64,000 bases of DNA from an uncultured Barnesiella sp. (GTDB lineage Bacteria; Bacteroidota; Bacteroidia; Bacteroidales; Barnesiellaceae). The notes below the pieces were generated by a model that saw only the letters and a list, made by a program, of their open reading frames with translations, did not search any database and was not told the origin of the DNA. A program made the translations under genes and the position numbers. Of this stretch, positions 18,052 to 28,428 are shown one piece after another. Location: positions 1 through 64,000 of the forward strand of contig CALUJQ010000012.1 in NCBI GenBank assembly GCA_944320995.1, read 5' to 3'. Each line of letters opens with the position of its first letter. The first letter of the stretch is position 1.

Positions 18052-18057
18052 ATCGAC

Positions 18058-18813
18058 CTATATTTCGCCCAACTCTTTTTTAATCCAGTCATACCCGCGC
18101 TCTTCCAGTTCGAGAGCCAACTCGGGGCCTCCCGATTTCACGATACGCCCTTTGTACAACACATGGACAAAATCGGGTGCTATATAGTCCAACAGCCGTT
18201 GGTAGTGGGTAATCACGATTGTCGCATTCTTCTCGGACTTCAACTTGTTCACCCCGCCGGCCACGATACGCAGGGCATCGATGTCGAGTCCGCTATCGGT
18301 CTCGTCGAGAATGGAGAGGCGAGGCTCGAGCATCGCCATTTGGAAAATCTCATTCCGTTTTTTCTCACCGCCCGAAAAGCCTTCGTTCACCGAGCGGCTG
18401 GCCAATTTGTTATCCAACTCTACAATCTCGCGCTTCTCTCGCATCAGTTTCAAGAAATCGGTGGCCGACAACGGTTCGAGGCCTCTGTACTTCCGCTGCT
18501 CGTTTACCGCCGTTCGCATAAAATTTACCATGCTTACCCCCGGAATCTCAACCGGATACTGGAAACTCAAAAAGAGTCCTTCGTGAGAACGGTCTTCGGG
18601 CGAGAGAGCCAACAGATCTTTCCCGTAAAACTCTACACTCCCGCGGGTCACTTCATAAGCCGGATTGCCGGTCAACACCGCCGAAAGGGTGCTCTTCCCC
18701 GAACCATTCGGTCCCATGATGGCATGGACCTCACCCGGTTTTACCTCGAGATTGATTCCCTTCAATATCTCTTTGCCGTTTATATTGGCATGCAAGTCGT
18801 TAATCTTCAACAT
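18058..18813 (-). CDS. sufC: Fe-S assembly ATPase SufC
   Basis: A 251-residue ABC-type ATPase without membrane domains that powers the SufBCD scaffold. Walker A is [10 protein letters not shown] near residue 33, the signature is [10 protein letters not shown] near 145, and Walker B is [12 protein letters not shown] near 165, with VITHYQRLL as the H-loop. The frame is open upstream to 19050, but that stretch overlaps sufB and lacks homology, so ATG 18813 ([11 protein letters not shown]) is used. An 89-bp gap separates it from sufB with no obvious promoter. Confidence 0.95.
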   Translation of the reverse strand: MLKINDLHANINGKEILKGINLEVKPGEVHAIMGPNGSGKSTLSAVLTGNPAYEVTRGSVEFYGKDLLALSPEDRSHEGLFLSFQYPVEIPGVSMVNFMRTAVNEQRKYRGLEPLSATDFLKLMREKREIVELDNKLASRSVNEGFSGGEKKRNEIFQMAMLEPRLSILDETDSGLDIDALRIVAGGVNKLKSEKNATIVITHYQRLLDYIAPDFVHVLYKGRIVKSGGPELALELEERGYDWIKKELGEI

Positions 18814-18902
18814 AGATATTTTGTTTTTATTTTTTCCATTTCCATATCGGCATCCATAACCGGAATAGGAACTTCCCGGCCAATCGCCATTGCCTCTCTC
18901 GG

Positions 18903-20354
18903 CTATCCGACCGAGCCTTCGAGCGAAATCTGCAACAATTTCTGCGCCTCGACGGCAAATTCCATCGGCAACTTGTTCATCACCTCCTTGGCATAACCGT
19001 TGACAATGAGGCCAACGGCATCTTCGGTCGAGATACCCCGCTGGTTGCAATAGAATATCTGGTCTTCATTTATCTTCGAAGTGGTCGCTTCGTGTTCGAC
19101 CACCGCCGTGTCGTTGAGAATCTCCATATAGGGGAAGGTGTGCGCCCCGCAATCGGAGCTGAGCAACAAGCTGTCGCACTGGGTAAAGTTACGGGCATTC
19201 TCGGCATCCGGCAACACCTTCACAAGCCCCCGGTAACTGTTTTGGCTGCGCCCGGCCGAAATACCTTTCGACACGATGGTACTGCGGGTATTCTTGCCGA
19301 TGTGTATCATCTTCGTGCCGGTGTCGGCCTGCTGGAAGTTGTTGGTTACGGCCACCGAATAGAACTCGCCGACCGAATGGTCACCGGCCAGCACGCAACT
19401 GGGATATTTCCAAGTGATGGCCGACCCGGTCTCGACCTGAGTCCACGACAGTTTCGAATGGTCGCCCTTGCACATACCCCTCTTCGTCACAAAATTATAG
19501 ATTCCTCCTTTCCCCTCCTTGTCGCCTGGATACCAGTTCTGTACCGTCGAATATTTCACCTCGGCACGGTCGTGTACCACAATCTCGACGATGGCGGCGT
19601 GCAACTGGTTTTCGTCACGCATGGGGGCCGTACACCCTTCGAGGTAGCTCACATAACTGTCGTCATCGGCTACAATCAATGTCCGTTCGAACTGTCCCGT
19701 ATTGGCGGCATTGATGCGAAAATAGGTGGACAACTCCATGGGACAACGCACCCCCTTGGGGATATAGACAAACGACCCGTCGCTGAAAACCGCCGAGTTG
19801 AGTGCTGCAAAAAAGTTGTCGCGATACGACACGACCGAACCCAAATAGCGTTTTACCAAATCGGGATAATCTTTCACCGCCTCGCTGAACGAACAGAAAA
19901 TAACTCCCAACTCGGCCAACTTCTCCCGGAAGGTCGTCCGTACCGACACGCTGTCCATTACCGCATCGACGGCTATTCCCGAGAGTTTCATCTGCTCTTC
20001 GAGCGAAATCCCCAGCTTGTCGAAGGTTTTCCGCAACTCGGGGTCCACTTCGTCGAGGCTCTTGGGGGCAACCTTCGTTTTGGGGGCGGCATAATAGCTT
20101 ATTGCCTGATAATCGATCTCGGGAATGGTCAAGTGAGCCCAATGGGGCATCTCCAACGTTTTCCAATGAGCATAAGCTTTCAAGCGGAATTCGAGCAACC
20201 ATTCGGGTTCACCCTTCTTTTGCGAGATGTGTCGGATAATGTCCTCGTTGAGGCCGTTGGGTATAATATCGGTCTCTATCTCGGTTACAAATCCATATTT
20301 ATAATCGTTGGAGGTAACGTCGTTTAGTATTTCATTCGGGTTATCCTGTTTCAT
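18903..20354 (-). CDS. sufB: Fe-S cluster assembly scaffold SufB
   Basis: A 483-residue scaffold protein. Diagnostic stretches include [53 protein letters not shown], the [15 protein letters not shown] segment and [17 protein letters not shown] near residue 405. An in-frame TTG lies two codons upstream, but the ATG at 20354 gives MKQDNPNE. It follows cvpA by two bases, so the two are probably co-transcribed. Confidence 0.95.
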   Translation of the reverse strand: MKQDNPNEILNDVTSNDYKYGFVTEIETDIIPNGLNEDIIRHISQKKGEPEWLLEFRLKAYAHWKTLEMPHWAHLTIPEIDYQAISYYAAPKTKVAPKSLDEVDPELRKTFDKLGISLEEQMKLSGIAVDAVMDSVSVRTTFREKLAELGVIFCSFSEAVKDYPDLVKRYLGSVVSYRDNFFAALNSAVFSDGSFVYIPKGVRCPMELSTYFRINAANTGQFERTLIVADDDSYVSYLEGCTAPMRDENQLHAAIVEIVVHDRAEVKYSTVQNWYPGDKEGKGGIYNFVTKRGMCKGDHSKLSWTQVETGSAITWKYPSCVLAGDHSVGEFYSVAVTNNFQQADTGTKMIHIGKNTRSTIVSKGISAGRSQNSYRGLVKVLPDAENARNFTQCDSLLLSSDCGAHTFPYMEILNDTAVVEHEATTSKINEDQIFYCNQRGISTEDAVGLIVNGYAKEVMNKLPMEFAVEAQKLLQISLEGSVG

Positions 20355-20356
20355 TT

Positions 20357-20932
20357 TCAATCTGCTTTATTATTTAGGCAACAGAGATACGACTTGTCGC
20401 CTATCGAATACGGAATAAACAACTCGGCGGCAGGTTTGGTTTCCGAGACAAATTGCTCTTGGGCTATCGAAAAAAGCATCGGTGCTATGCGCATGGTATA
20501 CCCATAGAACTGCGACGACGCCGTAATTGTCGAGGGGAGGAGTTTCCCTTTGGGATCGACAATGTGAACGAGGTTGAGCAAAATACTCAATACGACCAAA
20601 TACTTGACGGCTCCAAACAAAGCCCCGGCCAACCGGTCGAGCCACCCCAGCGCCACTTTATGGGTAATATGGTGCATCAGCCTCATCAACTGGATACACA
20701 CCAGATAAACCAGTAGGAACAACAGCGAATAGGCTATAATGCGGCTCACCCCGACCGGTAAATCGAACATCTGCTGCATTAACGATGCGACCGATTGCCC
20801 GAAAAGCCGCGACACAACCACGCCGGCGACAAATCCGCCCAGCGAACCGAGTTGCCGCAATATTCCTTTGATAAGGCCATATAATGCCCCTACAACGGCT
20901 ATCAACAGAATGACAAAATCGATATAATTCAT
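20357..20932 (-). CDS. cvpA: CvpA family membrane protein
   Basis: A 191-residue inner-membrane protein with about four hydrophobic helices: [50 protein letters not shown] and [20 protein letters not shown]. Spacing and the G-x-x-KG start fit the CvpA (colicin V production) family, linked in other bacteria to envelope homeostasis. The C-terminal ~50 residues are soluble and end with two cysteines. It starts the suf transcription unit, two bases before sufB, downstream of infB and its hairpin. Why it travels with suf is unknown. Confidence 0.85.
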   Translation of the reverse strand: MNYIDFVILLIAVVGALYGLIKGILRQLGSLGGFVAGVVVSRLFGQSVASLMQQMFDLPVGVSRIIAYSLLFLLVYLVCIQLMRLMHHITHKVALGWLDRLAGALFGAVKYLVVLSILLNLVHIVDPKGKLLPSTITASSQFYGYTMRIAPMLFSIAQEQFVSETKPAAELFIPYSIGDKSYLCCLNNKAD

Positions 20933-21023
20933 CTCAAAAGCCTGCTTCTTAGGATTGCAAAATTACTGCTTTTATTTTGAATAGTCGGCATTTCACTCTT
21001 ATTATCCGTTAAATACGATAAGA

Positions 21024-21053
21024 AAGGCTGCCCCGTCTTGACGGGGCAGCCTT
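21024..21053 (-). terminator. Hairpin between infB and cvpA-suf
   Basis: A perfect 13-bp stem (AAGGCTGCCCCGT with ACGGGGCAGCCTT) and a 4-base loop, 24 bases after the infB stop. No long T-run follows on the minus strand, so it may be an inefficient terminator or a processing or stability element that separates the translation and suf modules. Confidence 0.65.
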
Positions 21054-21077
21054 GTATGCAGATTGCGTTTTATACGC

Positions 21078-23981
21078 TTAGAGTGTCTTCTTCACCTCCA
21101 CCTCTTCATAGGCTTCCACAAGGTCGCCTACTTTCACATCGTTGTAGTTGGTGATGTTCAATCCACATTCAAATCCGGTAGTAACCTCTTTCACATCGTC
21201 CTTGAACCGTTTCAACGAGCCGAGGTCGCCACTGTAAATAACGATACCGTCGCGAATCAACCGTATCTTGCTCGACCGTTTCAACTTGCCTTCTTTCACG
21301 ACACAACCGGCAACTGTTCCCACCTTGGTGATGTGATAGGTCTCCAATACCTCGGCAGTACCCAGAACCTCTTCTTTGATTTCGGGCGACAGCATGCCTT
21401 CCATCGCCGATTTCACCTCTTCAATGGCATCGTAGATAATCGAGTAGAGACGTATATCTACACCCTCTTTCTCGGCCAATCGACGGGCGGCGACAGAAGG
21501 ACGCACTTGGAAACCGATAATCACGGCATTCGAAGCGGCGGCCAGCGTAATATCCGACTCGGATATTTGTCCCACAGCCTTGTGCAGCACGTTGATTTGT
21601 ATTTCGGGGGTGGAGAGTTTGATAAGCGAATCGCTCAACGCCTCGACCGAACCGTCCACATCGCCTTTCACTACCAAATTCAATTCTTGGAAGTTACCCA
21701 CAGCGATACGACGGCCTATGTCGTCGAGAGTCAGCAATTTATGGGTACGCAGGCCTAATTCGCGTTGCAACTGCTCACGCTTGTTGGCTATATCTCTTGC
21801 CTCTTGTTCCGTATCCATGACATGGAATATATCACCGGCCTGAGGTGCGCCATTCAATCCGAGAATCTGTACCGGAGCCGACGGGCCGGCTGCCTCGATA
21901 CGAGAGTTACGCTCGTTGAACATGGCTTTTACACGACCGTGATTGGTCCCGGCCAATACAATATCGCCTTTGCGCAACGTGCCGTTTTGAACCAAAACCG
22001 TAGCGACATATCCACGGCCTTTGTCCAAAGTCGATTCGATAATCGAGCCCGTTGCCTTGCGGTTGGGATTGGCTTTCAAGTCGAGCAACTCGGCTTCGAG
22101 CAACACCTTCTCCATCAATTCGGGGACTCCGGTCCCTTTCTTGGCCGAGATTTCCTGTGACTGGTATTTCCCGCCCCAGTCTTCTACCAAGTAATTCATG
22201 TTGGCCAACTCCTCTTTAATCTTGTCGGGATTGGCATTGGGTTTATCGATTTTGTTGATGGCAAACACAATGGGCACACCGGCAGCCGAAGCATGGTTGA
22301 TAGCCTCGACCGTCTGCGGCATCACATTGTCGTCGGCCGCTACGATAATAATGGCGATGTCGGTCATTTGAGCTCCACGGGCACGCATGGCGGTAAAAGC
22401 CTCGTGACCCGGAGTATCGAGGAAGGTGATGCGACGACCGTCGTCGAGTTTCACATTGTAAGCCCCGATATGCTGGGTAATTCCACCGGCTTCGCCGGCT
22501 ATGACATTCGAATTGCGTATATAGTCGAGCAAAGAGGTTTTACCGTGATCGACGTGTCCCATCACCGTTACAACAGGCGGACGAGATTGCAAATCTTCTT
22601 CTTTGTCGTTTTCCTCTTGGATAGCCTCTACCACCTCGGCACTGACATATTCGGTCTTAAATCCGAACTCTTCGGCTACGATATTGATGGTTTCGGCATC
22701 GAGCCGTTGATTGATCGACACCATCATACCGATGCTCATACAAGTAGCAATAACTTCATTGACAGGTACATCCATCATCGAAGCCAAATCGTTGGCCGTA
22801 ACGAACTCGGTCAATTTCAATACCTTGCTTTCGGCCTCTTCCATCTCGGCCAACTCCCGTTCACGGTTCGAGAAAGCCTCGCGTTTTTCCTTACGCCATT
22901 TAGCCGATTTCTTTTGCCCTTTCGTCGTAAGGCGAGCCAATGTCTCTTTAATTTGTTTTTGTACGTCTTCTTCGCTTACTTCCGATTTGATAGGGCGTTG
23001 TTTTTGTTTACTCGGTTTACTGCCCACTCCGTTATTTTTGGCGTTTCCACCCCGGGCAGGCTGGCCTCCCATAGACGAAATACTTTTCGATATATCGACT
23101 TTTTCTTTGCTGATACGTTGACGTTTCCGACGCTCACCGCCTTGCAGATTGGGATCGTCGGTATTGGAGGGTCGATGAGCCTCTTGTCTCATTTTCTCTT
23201 TATTCTCCCGTTCTTTACGTTTCTCTTCTTTACTCTTCTTCCTCGGACGAGTCTGTTGGTTCAAGGCATCGAGATCGATTCGGCCCACCACATTGATACT
23301 CGATGTAAATGTGGGTCGATCCAACGTAAAGATATCATCGTCTTGAAGTCCTTCCTCCTCCGGCTCTTCCTCGTCATCTTGTTCGGCCATGAAGGACTCT
23401 TCTTTCGATTCAGAAACATGAGTATCTTGCGAGGTTTGTGTAGCTGCGGGGTGTTCGACAACCTCTTCGGTTTTCTCTGTCTCGACCGAGAGCTCCTCTT
23501 GTTGGGGTGCGGCCTCCTTTGGAATAATAACTTCGCTTTTCTCCTCGGCACTCTTTTCAACCGGTTTTACCGTTTCTTTCTTCTCTGCCGGAGTTTCTTG
23601 GGCTTTATGCGGAGATTTCGGACGATTCAATGCTGCGAGGTCTATTTGACCGACAACTTTCGGGCGCTGAGTCTCGGGAATAATCGTTTTCAACTCTTTC
23701 GGTTCTTCCTTTGCCACCGATGAAGCGTTACCCTCCTCGGCATCGGTCGGGGTTGCCATAGTTTTATTTTTCTCTTTATGGCGTTCCAGACTGATGCTCT
23801 CCGATTCGAGTTTCAAATTCTTGTCCTTACTGAACTCTTTAACAAGCAGGGCATACTGTTCGTCGGTTATTTTGGTGTTGGGGTTAGCCTCAACCGTAAA
23901 ACCTTTCTTTTGAAGGAACTCGGCTGCGGTCTGAATTCCTACATTTAAGTCTCTTGCTACTTTATTTAACCTTATCGACAT
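21078..23981 (-). CDS. infB: Translation initiation factor IF-2
   Basis: A 967-residue GTPase that brings initiator tRNA to the 30S subunit. It opens with the IF2_N fold ([21 protein letters not shown]), then a long, charged low-complexity region (about 60-340) rich in Glu, Lys and Pro. A second IF2_N-like segment lies near 400. The G domain has [16 protein letters not shown] (G1), [10 protein letters not shown] (G3) and [14 protein letters not shown] (G4). Domains II-IV follow, ending in [18 protein letters not shown]. It lies 92 bp downstream of nusA in the conserved rimP-nusA-infB order. Confidence 0.97.
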   Translation of the reverse strand: MSIRLNKVARDLNVGIQTAAEFLQKKGFTVEANPNTKITDEQYALLVKEFSKDKNLKLESESISLERHKEKNKTMATPTDAEEGNASSVAKEEPKELKTIIPETQRPKVVGQIDLAALNRPKSPHKAQETPAEKKETVKPVEKSAEEKSEVIIPKEAAPQQEELSVETEKTEEVVEHPAATQTSQDTHVSESKEESFMAEQDDEEEPEEEGLQDDDIFTLDRPTFTSSINVVGRIDLDALNQQTRPRKKSKEEKRKERENKEKMRQEAHRPSNTDDPNLQGGERRKRQRISKEKVDISKSISSMGGQPARGGNAKNNGVGSKPSKQKQRPIKSEVSEEDVQKQIKETLARLTTKGQKKSAKWRKEKREAFSNRERELAEMEEAESKVLKLTEFVTANDLASMMDVPVNEVIATCMSIGMMVSINQRLDAETINIVAEEFGFKTEYVSAEVVEAIQEENDKEEDLQSRPPVVTVMGHVDHGKTSLLDYIRNSNVIAGEAGGITQHIGAYNVKLDDGRRITFLDTPGHEAFTAMRARGAQMTDIAIIIVAADDNVMPQTVEAINHASAAGVPIVFAINKIDKPNANPDKIKEELANMNYLVEDWGGKYQSQEISAKKGTGVPELMEKVLLEAELLDLKANPNRKATGSIIESTLDKGRGYVATVLVQNGTLRKGDIVLAGTNHGRVKAMFNERNSRIEAAGPSAPVQILGLNGAPQAGDIFHVMDTEQEARDIANKREQLQRELGLRTHKLLTLDDIGRRIAVGNFQELNLVVKGDVDGSVEALSDSLIKLSTPEIQINVLHKAVGQISESDITLAAASNAVIIGFQVRPSVAARRLAEKEGVDIRLYSIIYDAIEEVKSAMEGMLSPEIKEEVLGTAEVLETYHITKVGTVAGCVVKEGKLKRSSKIRLIRDGIVIYSGDLGSLKRFKDDVKEVTTGFECGLNITNYNDVKVGDLVEAYEEVEVKKTL

Positions 23982-24073
23982 ACTCAGTTTTAGTTTATAA
24001 ATAATGGAAGAATTAAATGATGCCTGTGACAGGCTCGGAATCCGGGACTTTCCCGGGATTCCGCAAAAACGGA

Positions 24074-25327
24074 TTATTCTTCAAACTCCGCTTTCAAAAT
24101 AGCAATAACCTCGTCTACGGTGCTCTCTTCGAGGTCGGCTTTCTCGATCAAGGTTTCACGAGGCAACGCCAATACGCTCTTCGCCGTGGCGCAACCGATC
24201 CCTTTCAATGCATCGATTACCCAACCGTCGATTTCGTCGCTAAACTCGTCGAGGTAAATATCTTCCTCTTCGTCCTCGTCGATGTCGCGATATACATCGA
24301 TGTTATATCCGGTGAGCATACAAGCCAACTTAATATTCAAACCGCCTTTACCGATAGCCAGTGAAACCTCTTCGGGTTTGAGGAATACCTCGGCTTTTTT
24401 CTCCTCCTCGTTCAACCGTATGGACGAGATTTTGGCAGGGCTCAATGCTCGTTGTATAAACAGCGACGGATTGGACGTATAGTTGATCACATCGATATTT
24501 TCATTGCGCAATTCCCGCACGATGCCGTGAATGCGCGAACCTTTCACGCCCACGCAGGCTCCTACCGGGTCGATACGGTCGTCGTATGATTCGACGGCGA
24601 TTTTAGCACGTTCTCCCGGGATACGGGCAATGGCTCTTATCAGGATAAGGCCGTCGTGAATCTCGGGCACTTCCAGTTCGAAAAGCCGGCGAAGGAAATC
24701 GTTGGAGGTGCGGGATACCAAAATCTTAGGATTGTTGTTCTTGTTATCGACATCAAGCACAACGGCACGCACCGTCTCGCCTTTCCGATAGAAATCCGAA
24801 GGTATCTGCTCGGTTTTGGGCAACAGCAATTCATTACCATCATCGTCGATCAACAACATCTCTTTTTTCCAAATTTGATAAACTTCGGCACTGACCAACT
24901 CGCCTATTTTATCTTTATACTTATTATAAATGGCATCTTTTTGCAAGTCAAGGATCTTCGAAGCCAACGTTTGACGCAAATTCAGGATCGCCCGGCGACC
25001 GAACTTCTCGAAGTGTACCTCGTCGGTCATCTCCTCACCTACCTCAAAATCGGGATCGGTTTTGCGAGCTTCCGAGAGCGACACTTGCAAATTGCTGTCG
25101 GTTACGGCACCGTCTTCCACAATCTCGCGGTTACGCCATATTTCAAAATCCCCTTTGGTCGGGTTCACGATTATATCGAAGTTTTCATCGGTCCCAAACA
25201 TCTTAGCCAATACGTTGCGGAAAGATTCTTCCAGCACACTAATCATCGTCGTTATTTCGATGTTCTTCAACTCTTTGAACTCTGCAAAGGTGTCGACCAT
25301 GCTAACGAGCTCCTCTTTTTTTGCCAT
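24074..25327 (-). CDS. nusA: Transcription termination/antitermination factor NusA
   Basis: A 417-residue RNA-polymerase-binding factor. The N-terminal NusA domain covers roughly 1-130, the S1 domain about 130-210 ([25 protein letters not shown]) and two KH domains about 215-350 ([31 protein letters not shown]). A short acidic, helix-hairpin-like tail ([21 protein letters not shown]) ends it. It lacks the second acidic repeat of the E. coli protein, which is usual in this phylum. It begins one base after rimP ends. Confidence 0.96.
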   Translation of the reverse strand: MAKKEELVSMVDTFAEFKELKNIEITTMISVLEESFRNVLAKMFGTDENFDIIVNPTKGDFEIWRNREIVEDGAVTDSNLQVSLSEARKTDPDFEVGEEMTDEVHFEKFGRRAILNLRQTLASKILDLQKDAIYNKYKDKIGELVSAEVYQIWKKEMLLIDDDGNELLLPKTEQIPSDFYRKGETVRAVVLDVDNKNNNPKILVSRTSNDFLRRLFELEVPEIHDGLILIRAIARIPGERAKIAVESYDDRIDPVGACVGVKGSRIHGIVRELRNENIDVINYTSNPSLFIQRALSPAKISSIRLNEEEKKAEVFLKPEEVSLAIGKGGLNIKLACMLTGYNIDVYRDIDEDEEEDIYLDEFSDEIDGWVIDALKGIGCATAKSVLALPRETLIEKADLEESTVDEVIAILKAEFEE

Positions 25328-25328
25328 A

Positions 25329-25796
25329 CTATTTAAATCTGATTAGATATTTTGTATATTTTACTTCATCGTATCCGAAGGTGAGGTCTTCCTCTACCTC
25401 CACTTTGCGTTTGCTGGTTTCGCTTTTCACTTTTTTCGTCACCGTCACGACAAACTTATCGGCTTCGGCACTTTTCAATACCCCCGAAAGTTTTACTCCC
25501 GCCTTGGTCAAGAGCTCTACTTCGTTGCCTATATTTTTCTTGTATTGCCCCAGTACCTTGAATGGAGCAGTAATTCCGGCCGAGCCAACTTCCAACTCAT
25601 AATCTTCGGCATCTCGATCGAGTTTCGATTCCAAAAAACGGTGTAATGCCACACAGCGATCTATATCTACCCCTTCTTCGTTATCAATTTCCACTACAAG
25701 CACATTATCGGGTTTCACCTGTACATCGACCAGAAAACAATCGGTCCCTGTCAACCCCTCTTCAACCAATGCCTCTAACTCTTTTTTATCTATCAT
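25329..25796 (-). CDS. rimP: Ribosome maturation factor RimP
   Basis: A 155-residue 30S-assembly factor. It has a two-domain RimP layout with a C-terminal Sm-like fold; visible segments are YELEVGSAGITAPFKVLGQYKK and GVKLSGVLK followed by acidic stretches. ATG 25796 (MIDKKELE) is used because upstream in-frame sequence belongs to the leader behind a promoter. It opens the rimP-nusA-infB unit. The identity rests partly on this conserved position. Confidence 0.9.
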   Translation of the reverse strand: MIDKKELEALVEEGLTGTDCFLVDVQVKPDNVLVVEIDNEEGVDIDRCVALHRFLESKLDRDAEDYELEVGSAGITAPFKVLGQYKKNIGNEVELLTKAGVKLSGVLKSAEADKFVVTVTKKVKSETSKRKVEVEEDLTFGYDEVKYTKYLIRFK

Positions 25797-25858
25797 AACG
25801 ATTCCAATGAGGAAAAAAACGAGGGGACAACCTTGCCCCCTCTTCCATTCCATCGCCA

Positions 25859-25866
25859 CAAAGATA
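25859..25866 (-). promoter_or_regulatory. -7 promoter element of rimP-nusA-infB
   Basis: Minus-strand TATCTTTG, 62 bases upstream of the rimP ATG. The leader contains a GC-rich imperfect hairpin (GGGGGCAAGGTTGTCCCC, plus about 25822-25840), which could influence translation or attenuation. Confidence 0.55.
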
Positions 25867-25967
25867 ATACATTATTATATATTACACAACTCTACCGACA
25901 AACACCGGCTGAAAATAGAATAATCCGCACCTATAATTTATATATTTTTTAATATCAACAACCCTAT

Positions 25968-26681
25968 TTAACTAAACAAGAAGGTAAAAGTCCGCACTTG
26001 CTTACGCAATAAAAGTTCTTTCCCGTCGCAATAACGATTGCACAAGTCATGAAATCGAGGTCCATGATTCATATAGGTGAGATGGGCAAGCTCGTGACAA
26101 ATCACATAATCAATCAATTCCTCGGGCAGAAACATGAGATACAGCGATAATTGGATCTCTCCCCGAGCCGTACAATGGCCCAACTTACGACGCCCCCGGC
26201 CTATCGACACACCGGCAGCCGACACGCCCAGCCTCAAAGCGACTTGTTCGAGGCGGCGAGGCAAAAGCTCCTGAGCACGACGATAGACAAAACGGCACAC
26301 GCCTGACGACAACCGTTTGCGCACGACGGGGAGATTCAAATCGACTCCCGGCGGGCAAAAGACCTGCAAACAATCACCTTCGTATCGAAAAAGGAAGCGG
26401 TTTGGAACCGTCCCCGGCAACAACAATATATCGCCTCCGTAGCACGGTACCCGGTCGCCTACCGACAAAGTCCGACTCGATTGCAACAGCGAACTGCGTG
26501 CTGCCAACCGCCTCAATTTCGACCGATTCTCCTCGACCGAAGCTTGTATCCGGCTTTCGGAATAACCTGCGGGGCAGGTTACCCGCAACTCACCATCTTT
26601 CATCCTGAATATCAATCGACGAGCCCGACTGTCCGAATGAACCCGCACAATCCCGAACTCCTCATCTCGATATGCAATCAT
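25968..26681 (-). CDS. YgjP/WLM-type zinc metalloprotease (DUF45)
   Basis: A 237-residue soluble protein with the gluzincin-like motif VICHELAHLTYMNHGPRFH near residues 192-210 (HExxH followed by a third histidine). The N-terminal part has an IRVSRRAKRLIFRV-like segment (SDSRARRLIFRMKDGELRV) that marks the YgjP family. The family is thought to act in protein or DNA-linked processes, but its substrates are poorly defined. ATG 26681 is chosen; the open frame upstream to 26735 runs into the gap before the PadR operon. The gene is divergent from that operon. Confidence 0.8.
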   Translation of the reverse strand: MIAYRDEEFGIVRVHSDSRARRLIFRMKDGELRVTCPAGYSESRIQASVEENRSKLRRLAARSSLLQSSRTLSVGDRVPCYGGDILLLPGTVPNRFLFRYEGDCLQVFCPPGVDLNLPVVRKRLSSGVCRFVYRRAQELLPRRLEQVALRLGVSAAGVSIGRGRRKLGHCTARGEIQLSLYLMFLPEELIDYVICHELAHLTYMNHGPRFHDLCNRYCDGKELLLRKQVRTFTFLFS

Positions 26682-26870
26682 CGCTTTTGCTCCTCTTTTT
26701 TTCTGCGAAGATAAATGAATTGGCCATAGGAACAAACTTATTCAACGGGAAGACTGGCATATCCCCGGGAAGCCTCACTCTCGGCAAAGAGTCGTTTCCA
26801 TACCAGAAAGTCGCCCTTTCTTTCAAAAAGCACTCCACGCTTTTCATGAGAGACGATCATTGTTAAAAAA

Positions 26871-26912
26871 TATTATTTATTAGTACTATGCAATACATAC
26901 TACTAAATAATA
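26871..26912. promoter_or_regulatory. Inverted-repeat operator candidate upstream of the PadR gene
   Basis: TATTATTTATTAGTA (26871-26885) and its near-perfect inverse TACTACTAAATAATA (26898-26912) match at 14 of 15 positions around a 12-bp centre (CTATGCAATACA). The element ends three bases before the -7 box of the PadR gene. PadR regulators typically bind palindromes in their own promoter, so autoregulation is likely. The inner ATGcaatACAT resembles the ATGT-n-ACAT core reported for PadR sites. Confidence 0.6.
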
Positions 26913-26914
26913 CA

Positions 26915-26922
26915 TATATTTG
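26915..26922 (+). promoter_or_regulatory. -7 promoter element of the PadR-PspC operon
   Basis: TATATTTG, 20 bases before the ATG at 26943, immediately downstream of the inverted repeat. A bound repressor would cover the -33 region. Confidence 0.65.
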
Positions 26923-26942
26923 TGTCGTAAAAGGTACTGAAC

Positions 26943-27269
26943 ATGAATACAGACAATGTAAAGTCACAGATGCGCAAAGGGATACTCGAATATTGCACCC
27001 TGTTGATCCTCCAAAGAAGGAGAGCCTATGTCTCGGATATTATCCAATCGCTCAAAGAGTCGAAACTCATCGTCGTGGAAGGTACGTTATACCCTCTGCT
27101 CACCCGGCTGAAAAACTCGGGCTTGCTCACCTATGTTTGGGAAGAATCCACCCAAGGGCCTCCACGCAAATATTATGAACTCACCCCCGAAGGTATTCTG
27201 TTTTTAAACGAACTGGACGTCGCATGGAACGAACTGAACCAAGTTGTCGCCCACATTAAAGAAGCATAA
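26943..27269 (+). CDS. PadR family transcriptional regulator
   Basis: A 108-residue winged-helix protein of the short PadR type. The DNA-binding part spans roughly residues 10-85, with LEYCTLLILQRRRAYVSDII, VVEGTLYPLLTRLKNSGLL (recognition helix) and the wing PPRKYYELTPEG. The C-terminal helix is short, as in stand-alone regulators that pair with membrane-protein operons. It lies 22 bp before a PspC-domain gene, and its probable target is the palindrome in its own promoter. The inducing signal is unknown; envelope stress is a guess from the partner. Confidence 0.92.
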   Translation: MNTDNVKSQMRKGILEYCTLLILQRRRAYVSDIIQSLKESKLIVVEGTLYPLLTRLKNSGLLTYVWEESTQGPPRKYYELTPEGILFLNELDVAWNELNQVVAHIKEA

Positions 27270-27291
27270 ATCAAACCTATTTATACGCCTT

Positions 27292-28341
27292 ATGAAAAAA
27301 ACCGTAACGGTCAATCTCGACCAAACCATTTTCAATATCGACGACGATGCCTACGAACTTCTCGACGCCTACTTGAAAACCCTGTACAACCACTTCGAGC
27401 AAGAGGAGGGCGGGCAAGAGATCATGAGCGATATAGAGAGCCGTATCGCCGAACTGTTCAAAGAGCGGTTACGATTTGGCATGCAAGCAATTACCTTGAA
27501 TGAGGTTAACGAGGTCATTGCCATCATGGGTAATCCCGACGAAATAGAAAATCCGCTCGATACGGAATCGGAAACGGACGAAAGGTCCGAATCTTCCGTT
27601 TCGTCCGATTCGACCAACGACCGCACACAACGAAGCCACCGTAGACTCTACCGCGACCCCGACAACCGCATATTGGGAGGTGTGGCATCGGGACTCGGAT
27701 ACTATCTGGGAATCGACGCCGTAGTCATACGTGTCATTATGGTATTGCTCTTACCTTTGTGGGCTTCGTCGATATGGATCTATCTGCTGCTTTGGGTATG
27801 TATTCCCGAAGCCCGTACCACCTCGCAAAAATTAGAGATGCGGGGCGAAACGCCCACCATCGACAATATACGCCGGGCGGTCGAAGGCCACGAAACCGAC
27901 AATTCACCAGCGGCCACCCACTCGTTCGGCCACACGTTGGGCGAAATATTCCGCGGTATATTTAAGTTTTTCTTCATCTGCATAGGAGCGGTTATCGCCC
28001 TTTCGGTTCTCGGAGCTTTGGTCACCTGCATCATCTCCCTGCTGGCATTCATCTTTATAGGGACGGCAAGCATTACCACCCCGTTTATCTCGATTTTCCC
28101 GGGGCATATCGATGTTATCAACGGGCATTGGGAACTTATCGTCTTTACCGTCTCGTTACTACTCACTTTCGGCATACCCTTGTATGCCATACTTCGGGCC
28201 GTATTAGGTTCGATATTCCACTGGAAGCCTCAGTCCACGGCTCTCAATATTTTACTACTGGTTCTGTGGATACTTTCCCTCGTCGGGATGTTCGTTTCGA
28301 CATTTGTCTTTATCCCCGGCGAACCATTGCTCAATATATAA
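27292..28341 (+). CDS. PspC-domain membrane protein
   Basis: A 349-residue protein. An N-terminal cytoplasmic segment (1-100, KTVTVNLDQTIFNIDDDAYELLDAYLKTL) resembles a short regulatory domain seen in Bacteroidales PspC proteins. The PspC domain follows at about 115-180 (RLYRDPDNRILGGVASGLGYYLGIDAVVIRV, then a transmembrane helix). Two or three further transmembrane segments lie at about 225-345. PspC-type proteins sense or respond to membrane stress. The upstream PadR gene forms an operon with it, and a shared terminator separates it from nadK. ATG 27292 is preferred over an in-frame start inside the PadR gene. Confidence 0.87.
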   Translation: MKKTVTVNLDQTIFNIDDDAYELLDAYLKTLYNHFEQEEGGQEIMSDIESRIAELFKERLRFGMQAITLNEVNEVIAIMGNPDEIENPLDTESETDERSESSVSSDSTNDRTQRSHRRLYRDPDNRILGGVASGLGYYLGIDAVVIRVIMVLLLPLWASSIWIYLLLWVCIPEARTTSQKLEMRGETPTIDNIRRAVEGHETDNSPAATHSFGHTLGEIFRGIFKFFFICIGAVIALSVLGALVTCIISLLAFIFIGTASITTPFISIFPGHIDVINGHWELIVFTVSLLLTFGIPLYAILRAVLGSIFHWKPQSTALNILLLVLWILSLVGMFVSTFVFIPGEPLLNI

Positions 28342-28361
28342 AGCTCCATAATTAAAACCCG

Positions 28362-28405
28362 AAACGCCTCGCAGACGGCAAATGCACGTGCTTCGAGGCG
28401 TTTTT
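28362..28405. terminator. Bidirectional terminator between the PspC gene and nadK
   Basis: A stem of AAACGCCTCG (28362-28371) with CGAGGCGTTT (28394-28403), a 22-base loop and a T-run on the plus side. The A-rich left arm gives U-rich RNA on the minus strand, which suits the convergent genes. Confidence 0.75.
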
Positions 28406-28428
28406 ATTTTCTTCTTCCGCTCTTCCGT

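Noticed and set aside
18814..19050. N-terminal extension of SufC
   Set aside because: It overlaps the end of sufB and lacks homology; the ABC domain begins at ATG 18813.
19092..20327. 411-residue open frame on the plus strand
   Set aside because: Antisense shadow of sufB without any recognisable motif.
22293..23723. 476-residue open frame on the plus strand
   Set aside because: Antisense of infB, with hydrophobic low-complexity sequence caused by the Glu/Lys-rich region of IF-2.
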